Shown here: piece after piece, positions 1 to 4,935 of the stretch
Numbering within the stretch: the first letter of the stretch is position 1
How the letters are laid out: every line of letters starts with the position of its first letter
From: Candidatus Aerophobota bacterium
GTDB taxonomy: Bacteria > Aerophobota > Aerophobia > Aerophobales > B3-G15
Assembly (NCBI GenBank): GCA_014859225.1
Contig: JACUUP010000073.1
Span: 1 to 7,515, forward strand
Direction: 5' to 3'
Length of the DNA stretch: 7,515 nucleotides
Notes under the pieces: model-generated
The model's input: only the letters and a program-made list of their open reading frames with translations
Database searches by the model: none
What the model was told of the DNA's origin: nothing
Position numbers and translations under genes: made by a program

Positions 1-187
1 AGAAAACTTATCTTTTTCAACCCAAATTTTCAATACTCTTATTATTATGGTTGCAGTATATACTTAAGTTCTTCCGATATAAGTATAATTATACCACATT
101 TTTGCCAAAAAAGTAAAGTTAATTGACTCGTTTTTTAAAAAGAATTAAAATAAAACCAAAATCAAGATTGGTTGAGGAGAAAAAATT
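1..187. other. AT-rich non-coding leader before the first gene
   Basis: No supportable coding frame is visible. The stretch is very AT-rich and holds the 12-base perfect palindrome GTATAATTATAC (83-94), which presents a consensus TATAAT -10 hexamer on both strands (84-89 plus, 88-93 minus). I see no good -35 element 16-18 bases away on either strand, so this may be a promoter remnant or operator and not an active start site. The clearer promoter, at 123-151, is listed separately. Confidence 0.5.
123..151 (+). promoter_or_regulatory. Sigma-70-type promoter for the gene at 188
   Basis: TTGACT (123-128), a 17-base spacer and TAAAAT (146-151) match five of six -35 and five of six -10 consensus positions. 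They lie about 36 bases ahead of the ATG at 188, which has a GAGGAG ribosome binding site at 174-179 with good spacing. This reads from sequence alone; AT-rich DNA produces such matches by chance, but promoter, ribosome binding site and start codon are in the right order. Confidence 0.5.
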
Positions 188-526
188 ATGAAGCAAAAAT
201 TAAAAGCTTTAGTTTCATCTTTTTTAACGGTAAGAAACTTAAAAAAACCATCGGTTTGCTTCTTTGACTGGGGAGTTGAGGAAGGTATTCTCTGCGCAGT
301 TGCCGAAAGTGCGGAAGAGCAGGGCCGGGAAGCAGGAAAGATGGTGCTGGAAATCCTTGCAGGCAAAAAAGCACAGGATATACCTGTTGTCACTGGACAC
401 CAGGAAATATCTATGGTGAACCTTGAAACGGCTCAAAAACTGGAACTGGATATACCAGATGCACTCCTCCATTTAATTGAGCGTATCATCCAGGGATTCT
501 CCATAGACCCCCAACGCTGGACTTGA
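188..526 (+). pseudogene. C-terminal remnant of an ABC-transporter substrate-binding protein
   Basis: The 112-residue product matches only the end of the periplasmic substrate-binding proteins of the ABC_sub_bind (DUF534, TrpX-like) type, which are normally about 300-330 residues. The recognisable part starts near residue 21 (KPSVCFFDWGVEEG) and continues through EEQGREAGKMVLEILAGK, the DIPV strand, the VNLETAQKLEL segment and the closing IPDALLHLIERII helix. These are the final part of the second ligand-binding lobe. The first lobe and most of the second are absent. The first 20 residues are basic and weakly hydrophobic and could be the start of the original signal peptide. Because a promoter, a GAGGAG ribosome binding site and an ATG are all in place, I infer an internal in-frame deletion that joined the start of the gene to its end. 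The fragment could not bind substrate as the family does. No permease or ATPase gene is visible nearby. The alternative is a genuine small protein that reuses this fold segment. Confidence 0.6.
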
Positions 527-531
527 CTTCT

Positions 532-568
532 CCCCTTAATCCTCCCTTGAGGGGGGAGGATTAAGGGG
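532..568. repeat. 15-bp perfect hairpin between convergent genes
   Basis: CCCCTTAATCCTCCC (532-546) is followed by a 7-base loop and its exact reverse complement (554-568). It begins five bases after the stop of the gene at 188-526 and lies about 70 bases beyond the stop of the convergent gene at 642-935. The stem is long and GC-rich, but no T-run follows on either strand, so it is not a canonical intrinsic terminator. It resembles the dispersed palindromic (REP-like) elements often found between convergent genes. It could still stop transcription or protect 3' ends from both sides. Confidence 0.65.
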
Positions 569-641
569 GGGGTGGATCTGACTTAGGTGCGTGAAGCCTG
601 AAAGGTTTGCCTCTCTGACAGGTTCACTTGCACTAAATCCA

Positions 642-935
642 TCAGGGAATCTTAGCAACAATTTTCCGGAACTCATCCTCAGGGAAAACACGCAGGGTTT
701 CGCTTCGGATATTACCGAGTGAGCCAATGGCGAAAAGTGCTTTAGCCATTGTTTCATCATCAGGTGCCTCAACAATAACGACTGTATCATAGCGACCCAT
801 TGCCGAGTAAAAACTTTTCATCTCAACCCCCATATCCTTGAAGGTTTTCCTGGCAGCCTCAACTCTACGCGAACTCTCCTTAATATTCTTGATGCCTTGT
901 GCCGTATAGTTAGCCAAAATAATATAAGTTGCCAT
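642..935 (-). CDS. GYD-domain protein
   Basis: This 97-residue protein has the size and pattern of the GYD domain family (PF08734), small ferredoxin-like alpha/beta proteins whose biochemical role is not established. Visible features are the first strand YIILANYTAQG (residues 4-14), a helix with the ESSRRVEAARKTFKDMG pattern, and the strand-turn KSFYSAMGRYDTVVIVEAPDD. The family's G-Y-D signature appears in the last of these as GRYD (47-50). The C-terminal half carries the GSLGNIRSETLRVFPEDEF segment typical of the family. The ATG at 935 is supported by a very strong ribosome binding site, GGAGGAGGTGATG, just upstream. It lies 63 bases downstream of the exported-protein gene on the same strand and may be cotranscribed with it. 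There is no signal peptide, so a cytoplasmic location is expected. The family assignment is fairly sure; the function is unknown. Confidence 0.85.
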   Translation of the reverse strand: MATYIILANYTAQGIKNIKESSRRVEAARKTFKDMGVEMKSFYSAMGRYDTVVIVEAPDDETMAKALFAIGSLGNIRSETLRVFPEDEFRKIVAKIP

Positions 936-953
936 TTCTCATCACCTCCTCCC

Positions 954-980
954 ATTTTATCAGGTTAGATTATATGTCAA
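954..980 (-). promoter_or_regulatory. Possible promoter of the GYD gene
   Basis: On the minus strand, TTGACA (975-980) is directly followed by TATAAT (969-974). Fifteen bases after TTGACA comes TAAAAT (954-959). Neither combination is ideal: TTGACA with TAAAAT has a short 15-base spacer, and TATAAT used as a -10 has only a weak -35 (TTAGTA) 17 bases further upstream. The gene may therefore have its own start site or be read from the promoter at 1661-1688. Confidence 0.35.
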
Positions 981-998
981 AGTATACCCCATACTAAT

Positions 999-1619
999 TT
1001 AATAGCGATTATAGCGGATAAGCTCAATCTGGCTGAGCAGCTCACCTTCCTCAAATACCCTGCTTCTAAGGGGCAAAGCAATACCCGGGTCAATAACCCA
1101 CTCGGCTACCAATTCTTCCTTCTCATCTACAGTCTGTAAAAATTGACAGACAAATCCATCTCGTCCAGCAATAGTTTCCTTTCCTGGTATTTTCACAGCC
1201 CCCGCTCCGTAAAAACTTATTTTTTCTCCCACCTTCATATCTACTTGTGAAAAAAAGAACCCGTAGGCGGGATTGAGCACAAGTATATTCAGGGAAACCC
1301 CATATATGCTCCAGAGTCCAAATGCAGCCTCCGGTCCTAAATCTTCTTTTCTTAATTTACCTTTGGTTGTGTAACTCACATCGAAAATTGCTTCACCTTC
1401 TGCTGTGCGCTCATCACTTTTTCTAATATCAAGGATATAAATAGCCTCTTTTTCCTCTTCACCCATTTCCCAGCTTACCCTGTATTCAAAACGCTCATCC
1501 CCTCTAAATTCAAACGCCTGCCAACTTTTGGTTGAAACTTCGCACTCTCCTCCAAGAATTCCTCCCAGGATAAAAAACCCTGTTAGAACTACCAGTGCTA
1601 CTAATCTCTTTTTTTTCAT
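999..1619 (-). CDS. Exported protein of unknown function, DUF3108-like
   Basis: The 206-residue product begins with a classical export signal: the basic stretch MKKKR, a hydrophobic core at about residues 6-22 and small residues before position 25. A cysteine follows at 26, but glutamate at 25 does not fit a lipobox, so I expect secretion or membrane retention and not lipidation. The mature part looks beta-rich. It has the pattern of DUF3108-type exported proteins: an early DERFEYRVSWEMGEEEKE strand pair, a central hydrophobic segment, then a KVGEKISFYG strand, a GRDGFVCQF strand and a closing section (EWVIDPGIALPLRSRVFEEGE) in which the chain is predicted to return to its surface. I recognise the general layout but not a specific family member, and no catalytic residues are evident. 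The ATG at 1619 has an AAAGGT ribosome binding site and a good promoter at 1661-1688. The GYD gene follows 63 bases downstream. The function is unknown; an envelope role is inferred only from the signal peptide. Confidence 0.7.
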   Translation of the reverse strand: MKKKRLVALVVLTGFFILGGILGGECEVSTKSWQAFEFRGDERFEYRVSWEMGEEEKEAIYILDIRKSDERTAEGEAIFDVSYTTKGKLRKEDLGPEAAFGLWSIYGVSLNILVLNPAYGFFFSQVDMKVGEKISFYGAGAVKIPGKETIAGRDGFVCQFLQTVDEKEELVAEWVIDPGIALPLRSRVFEEGELLSQIELIRYNRY

Positions 1620-1660
1620 AAACTTTACCTTTTTTCCATCATTTTTTGTAATCAGAAGCT

Positions 1661-1688
1661 ATATTACTCTTTTTTCTTACCATGTCAA
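1661..1688 (-). promoter_or_regulatory. Sigma-70 promoter for the exported-protein gene
   Basis: On the minus strand, perfect TTGACA (1683-1688) is followed after 16 bases by TAATAT (1661-1666), a five-of-six -10 match. It points to the ATG at 1619 with a leader of about 35 bases. It lies back to back with the plus-strand promoter at 1717-1745, only 28 bases separating the two -35 elements. Confidence 0.6.
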
Positions 1689-1716
1689 TTAATCGCATAG
1701 AAGTAAATGGGAATTC

Positions 1717-1745
1717 TTGGCAACTTCTTATTTTTCTGGTACAAT
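1717..1745 (+). promoter_or_regulatory. Sigma-70 promoter for the DUF4432 gene
   Basis: TTGGCA (1717-1722), an ideal 17-base spacer and TACAAT (1740-1745) match five of six consensus bases in each element. Transcription would begin near 1752 and leave a leader of about 65 bases before the ATG at 1819. The leader shows no obvious riboswitch or attenuator hairpin. Confidence 0.65.
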
Positions 1746-1818
1746 GAAGTAGTTTTAAAAAAGCATTAGATAATGGGAGAAATTTTAGACTAACAACCAA
1801 ATTTTGGAGGAGGAGGAT

Positions 1819-2892
1819 ATGGTAAAAATAGCAGGCGAACACTATTCGCCAAGAGAGCTTGTCAGATTGATAGGAGATTTATCCCAGGTGGCCGGGGTAA
1901 AACCCTATGAGCTAACAGAAGGAAGGGCAAGAGGTGCTCGCTGTGTAGATGTCTGGACGGGAAGCGGATTTGAATTTACGGTTATGCTGGAGAGAGGAAT
2001 GGATATAACCCGCGCCTTTTATAACGGAAAATCTCTGTGCTGGCGCTCTTCTACCGGAGATGTTCATCCTCATTTTTTTGAACCGGAAGAAAATAACTGG
2101 TTGAGAAGCTTTCCTGGAGGTCTTCTGGTTACCTGTGGACTGACCCAGGCGGGATTTCCCTGTGAGGATGAGGGGGAAAAACTCGGACTTCACGGCAGAA
2201 TTTCTCACATTCCTGCAGAGGGAGTAAAGATAGATGAAAAATGGCAGGATGAGGATTACATTCTTTCCATAGAGGGAAAGATGCGTCAAAGTGCTGTATT
2301 TGGAGAAAATATAATACTGCAGAGAAAAATATGGACAAAGATGGGAGAGTCTCGATTCTGGGTAGAGGATAAGGTGGAAAATAGAGGACAAAAACAGGTT
2401 CCCCTGATGATTCTATATCACTTTAACATAGGTTTTCCCGTGGTAAGGGAAGGCTCACGCCTGTTATCTCCCAGTGTGGAAGTTGAACCTGCTGATGAGA
2501 TATCGGCAAAGGAAAAAGATGCGTATGCCCAATTTCCCGCTCCCACCTCCAATGCAGCATCAACCGTGTACTATCATAAAATGCGGGCAGATGAGGAAGG
2601 AATGGTAAGGTGTGCGCTGATTAACGACACTGTTGCAGGAGAGGAACTGGGCGTTTATATGCTTTACAGAATTGACCAGTTGCCTAATTTCGTTGAATGG
2701 AAAATGATGGGAGAAGGTGAATATGTGGTGGGAATGGAGCCGGCAAACTGCAGGGTGGAGGGGAGAGCAAAAGAAAGACAAAGAGGAACCCTCAAGATGC
2801 TCCAGGCTAATGAGGAGAAACAGTTCTGGATAGAATTCGGTGTACTTCAGGGAAAATCTCAGATAGAGGAGTTTGAGAAAAAAATCAGATAG
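1819..2892 (+). CDS. DUF4432 family protein, aldose 1-epimerase-like
   Basis: The product belongs to the DUF4432 group of the galactose-mutarotase-like superfamily, beta-sandwich proteins that act on or bind sugars. I chose the ATG at 1819 (357 residues), not the in-frame TTG at 1804, because the GGAGGAGGAGG ribosome binding site (1806-1816) would otherwise be inside the gene. Family marks are ERGMDI (residues 58-63), GGLLVTCGLTQAG starting near 100, LHGRIS near 124-129, LYHFNIGFP with its histidine near 201, and GMEP with its glutamate near 307. By analogy with galactose mutarotase, that histidine and glutamate would be the acid and base for opening and closing the sugar ring; this is inference. 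No signal peptide is visible, so the protein should be cytoplasmic. The gene stands alone behind its own promoter, without sugar kinase or transporter neighbours, so the substrate cannot be read from context. Family assignment is confident; the actual reaction is not known. Confidence 0.88.
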   Translation: MVKIAGEHYSPRELVRLIGDLSQVAGVKPYELTEGRARGARCVDVWTGSGFEFTVMLERGMDITRAFYNGKSLCWRSSTGDVHPHFFEPEENNWLRSFPGGLLVTCGLTQAGFPCEDEGEKLGLHGRISHIPAEGVKIDEKWQDEDYILSIEGKMRQSAVFGENIILQRKIWTKMGESRFWVEDKVENRGQKQVPLMILYHFNIGFPVVREGSRLLSPSVEVEPADEISAKEKDAYAQFPAPTSNAASTVYYHKMRADEEGMVRCALINDTVAGEELGVYMLYRIDQLPNFVEWKMMGEGEYVVGMEPANCRVEGRAKERQRGTLKMLQANEEKQFWIEFGVLQGKSQIEEFEKKIR

Positions 2893-3091
2893 ACTTAATT
2901 TGCGAAAAAGAAAAAGGGGACAGATTTATTTTTTTAAGAGCGATTTCATAGTTGCGGTAAGATTTACCTTCAAGCCGGTACTGGATTTGGGTTACTTTTC
3001 CTTCCAATAGAAGAGTTTCTTGTGAGTTTCCAATTTTCCTGGTTAAATAGTAACTACCTAAAATTGCAATCAATAAGATAAGTTGCTGCAT
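2885..3091 (-). CDS. Doubtful small membrane-anchored ORF
   Basis: A 68-codon minus-strand frame starts at an ATG at 3091. It begins with one hydrophobic segment (MQQLILLIAILGSYYL) that could be a membrane anchor, followed by a polar region (KVTQIQYRLEGKSYRNYEIALKK) that looks more like real protein than random translation. The last 15 residues (INLSPFSFSQ and beyond) are simply the translation of the dispersed repeat at 2912-2933 and adjoining DNA, and the frame overlaps the end of the DUF4432 gene by eight bases. No convincing ribosome binding site precedes the ATG. It may be a gene fragment whose natural end was replaced when the repeat arrived, or a chance frame. I do not recognise a family. 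Confidence 0.3.
   Translation of the reverse strand: MQQLILLIAILGSYYLTRKIGNSQETLLLEGKVTQIQYRLEGKSYRNYEIALKKINLSPFSFSQIKSI
2912..2933 (+). repeat. Dispersed 22-base repeat, left copy
   Basis: This copy consists of AAAA followed by GGGGACAGATTTATTTTT. It is identical over 22 bases to the copy at 6313-6334 and in the same orientation. It lies 19 bases after the DUF4432 stop codon. From memory, this GGGGACAGATTTATTTT motif recurs in many bacterial genomes close to genes of REP-associated (IS200-like) tyrosine transposases; no such transposase gene is present in the window. With one indel, the similarity extends leftward over an AAG. Confidence 0.8.
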
Positions 3092-3121
3092 TTATTTTTA
3101 TTTTGCCACAAAAAAGATTTT

Positions 3122-3171
3122 AATCAAGTATATACTATTTGATTGACAATTGCTCTGTTTTAATTCAGTAT
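3122..3171 (+). promoter_or_regulatory. Palindrome overlapping a weak promoter
   Basis: The outer arms AATCAA (3122-3127) and TTGATT (3139-3144) are perfectly complementary. Allowing one G-T pair, the stem extends to nine pairs. The right arm runs into a perfect TTGACA (3143-3148), followed 17 bases later by a poor -10, CAGTAT (3166-3171). The arrangement would suit an operator next to a promoter, but AT-rich palindromes of this size also occur by chance. Confidence 0.3.
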
Positions 3172-3211
3172 CTCAAGGCTTTTCAGGTCAAAAATTGTCA
3201 ACATAATCTGC

Positions 3212-3239
3212 TTGATAGAATAGATATTTGATGTATAAT
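3212..3239 (+). promoter_or_regulatory. Probable promoter of the pnt operon
   Basis: TTGATA (3212-3217), a 16-base spacer and perfect TATAAT (3234-3239) give the best plus-strand promoter ahead of pntA. Transcription starting near 3246 would leave a leader of about 200 bases before the ATG at 3453. The -10 overlaps the start codon region of the small ORF at 3231, so that ORF could not be translated from its ATG on this transcript. Confidence 0.5.
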
Positions 3240-3422
3240 ATTCTAAATTTAATCTTATCAGGTGAAATTCCGCAAATATTGAAATCAGACTTAGTTGATG
3301 AGAGATTTGCAAAATTACATTATATTGATAGAACAGTTTATCCTTTATTTTATCCTGAAAAACTCAGGAGAATATTTTTGCTCTGTGCAGGGTTTAAAAC
3401 AAAAATGTTAAAGAATTTTTGA
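3231..3422 (+). CDS. Doubtful small ORF in the pnt leader
   Basis: A 63-codon frame from the ATG at 3231 encodes a mixed hydrophobic and charged peptide (for example GEIPQILKSDLVDERFAKL, then RTVYPLFYPEKLRRIFLL). The composition is protein-like, but I recognise no family. There is no ribosome binding site before the ATG, and a TATAAT element lies immediately on the start codon. A TTG three bases upstream does not help. It may be an old gene fragment or a chance frame in AT-rich DNA. It ends 30 bases before the pntA start. Confidence 0.2.
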   Translation: MYNILNLILSGEIPQILKSDLVDERFAKLHYIDRTVYPLFYPEKLRRIFLLCAGFKTKMLKNF

Positions 3423-3452
3423 CAATACGTTTTGGCAAGGAGGGATAGTGGA

Positions 3453-4625
3453 ATGAATCTGAACAACCTTACAGTGGGCATTCCGAAAGAGATAATGCCT
3501 GGCGAACGCCGCATCGCTGCAACTCCCGAGACAGTTGCAAAAATGGTGCAGAAGGGGATGAAAGTCGTTCTTGAGCATGCCGCGGGTGAGGGCTCCTACC
3601 TTTTGGATGAGGATTACCTGTCGGTCGGTGCGCGTATAGAGTATGACGTTCAGAAACTGTATTCTGAGAGCCATGTTATACTTAAAGTGAAGGAGCCCCA
3701 ATTCAACACGATTATCTCCAAGCACGAAGTGGACATGATGAGGAGCGAACAGTATTTGATTGCTTTCCTCCATCCTGCTTCACTCCATAACCATGATATG
3801 GTGAAAAGGTTAGCCTCTAAGGGGGTTATCTCGTTCACCCTCGATTCGGTACCACGTATCAGCCGCGCCCAACAGATGGATGGGCTTACCTCCATGAGTA
3901 CGGTAGCCGGCTATAAGGGCATGCTGCTTGCAGCTGAATTGCTACCCAAGTTCATACCCATGGTCGCTACAGCTGCCGGAGTCATTCAACCTGCCAGAGC
4001 GCTCTTCATCGGAACAGGAGTCGTTGGCCTGCAGGCTCTTGCCACTGCCAAACGACTTGGAGCGGTTGTGTCTGCCTCCGATATTCGTAGCGAAGCGCTC
4101 GAGCAGGCAAAAAGTCTCGGGGCAAAAATCGTTGAGCTGAACATTCCGCAGGAAATTGCTGTTGGTGAAGGAGGATATGCACGCAAACTACCTGAAAAAT
4201 GGCTTCTCAGGGAGCGTGAAGCTCTACGACAAGCAGTATCAGAAGCTGATATTGTTATACTTTCGGCTCTCGTTCCTGGTAAGATTGCACCCCTCATCAT
4301 AACCGAGGATATGATCAAATCCATGCAGCCAGGTTCGGTCGTAGTGGATATTGCTATCGACCAGGGCGGTAACTGCGAAATCACGACACCTGGAGAAACG
4401 AGCGTGAAGCACGGTGTTACAATCATCGGTATCAAAAATATTCCTGGAACGGTTCCAAAGAGTGCCACCGGCATGCTCGCATGGAACATATACCATTTTC
4501 TGACAAATCTCGTGAAGGATAACTCCATTGTTATAGATATGAACGATGAGGTTGTCGCGTCGTGTCTACTAACCCGAAATGGCGACATTGTCCACGCGGG
4601 CACGCGCGAAGCTATGAATCTCTAA
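3453..4625 (+). CDS. pntA: NAD(P) transhydrogenase subunit alpha, part 1 (NAD-binding domain I)
   Basis: The 390-residue product is the soluble NAD(H)-binding domain I of proton-translocating transhydrogenase, which exchanges hydride between NAD(H) and NADP(H) coupled to proton movement across the membrane. It matches the length of the stand-alone alpha1 subunit (384 in Rhodospirillum rubrum), not the fused E. coli PntA of about 510. Visible marks are the N-terminal VGIPKEIMPGERRIAATP, the RISRAQQMD loop (135-143), the GTGVVG dinucleotide fold (187-192) followed by the acidic SASDIRSEALEQAKSLGAK segment, and VVDIAIDQGGNCE. R135, Q140 and D143 correspond to residues that contact NADH in the R. 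rubrum structure, and T146 takes the place of its serine 138. I chose the ATG at 3453 because AAGGAGG (3437-3443) precedes it by nine bases; the in-frame TTG at 3432 would put this site inside the gene. It is the first gene of a three-gene operon and is GC-richer than the flanking genes. Confidence 0.96.
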   Translation: MNLNNLTVGIPKEIMPGERRIAATPETVAKMVQKGMKVVLEHAAGEGSYLLDEDYLSVGARIEYDVQKLYSESHVILKVKEPQFNTIISKHEVDMMRSEQYLIAFLHPASLHNHDMVKRLASKGVISFTLDSVPRISRAQQMDGLTSMSTVAGYKGMLLAAELLPKFIPMVATAAGVIQPARALFIGTGVVGLQALATAKRLGAVVSASDIRSEALEQAKSLGAKIVELNIPQEIAVGEGGYARKLPEKWLLREREALRQAVSEADIVILSALVPGKIAPLIITEDMIKSMQPGSVVVDIAIDQGGNCEITTPGETSVKHGVTIIGIKNIPGTVPKSATGMLAWNIYHFLTNLVKDNSIVIDMNDEVVASCLLTRNGDIVHAGTREAMNL

Positions 4626-4644
4626 GGGAAAAGGAGTTGCGACT

Positions 4645-4935
4645 ATGTGGTTTATGGCGCTCATTTTCGTGGTTACGCTTGCGGCAGGCTACAGGATTAT
4701 CAGAAATATCCCGAGTCTTCTCCACACGCCGCTCATGTCTGGCATGAACGCCCTCTCTGGGGTTACAGTTGTCGGAGCTCTCGTTGTCATGGGCACGGCA
4801 ATTGTCCATGAAAGCTCAATCCTCGCAGCTGCGGCTGTTTTTCTTGCTACGGTAAACATCGTCGCTGGTTTTCTCGTCACTCACCGCATGCTGAGAATGT
4901 TCAAGAAGAAAAAACCGAATAAGAGGCAGCCATGA
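4645..4935 (+). CDS. pntA2: NAD(P) transhydrogenase subunit alpha, part 2 (membrane)
   Basis: The 96-residue protein is the small membrane subunit that supplies the first helices of domain II, the proton channel. It shows the family core NIPSLLHTPLMSGMNALSG (residues 21-39), with the conserved histidine 27, then VTVVGALVVMG and the ATVNIVAGFLVTHRMLRMF segment leading to a lysine-rich cytoplasmic tail (KKKKPNKRQ). Three hydrophobic stretches at about 3-20, 40-54 and 59-78 suit three transmembrane helices. The ATG at 4645 has AAGGAG (4631-4636) eight bases upstream. It begins 19 bases after the pntA stop and overlaps pntB by ATGA, so the three subunits should be made in step. The gene is called pntA2 or pntAB in species with a split alpha subunit. 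Confidence 0.95.
   Translation: MWFMALIFVVTLAAGYRIIRNIPSLLHTPLMSGMNALSGVTVVGALVVMGTAIVHESSILAAAAVFLATVNIVAGFLVTHRMLRMFKKKKPNKRQP

Larger units (their letters stand above)
2893..3452. other. Long AT-rich intergenic and leader region of the transhydrogenase operon
   Basis: This 560-base gap has no firmly supported gene. From left to right it holds one copy of the 22-base dispersed repeat (2912-2933), a doubtful minus-strand small ORF (2885-3091), an imperfect palindrome (3122-3144), a weak promoter (TTGACA at 3143-3148) and a strong promoter (3212-3239). It also contains a doubtful 63-codon plus-strand ORF (3231-3422) and three occurrences of the motif TTGACAAT or its reverse complement. Its AT-rich base composition contrasts with the GC-richer operon that follows, so the operon's own ancestral upstream DNA may not be present here. 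Confidence 0.6.

Noticed and set aside
591-627. Imperfect inverted repeat GTGAAGCCTG / CAGGTTCAC downstream of the GYD gene
   Set aside because: The stem needs a bulge, the loop is long and no T-run follows on either strand; it is not distinguishable from chance.
981-995. AGTAT-ACCCC-ATACT inverted repeat between the exported-protein and GYD genes
   Set aside because: A five-pair AT-rich stem without a T-run is too weak to call a terminator or operator.
1912-2391. Minus-strand open frame of 159 codons inside the DUF4432 gene
   Set aside because: It is antisense to a gene with clear family motifs; the translation looks random and no homology is apparent.
3986-4603. Long minus-strand open frame of 205 codons inside pntA
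   Set aside because: It is a shadow frame of a clearly recognised gene; its translation is serine-, threonine- and proline-rich without family features and has no ribosome binding site context.
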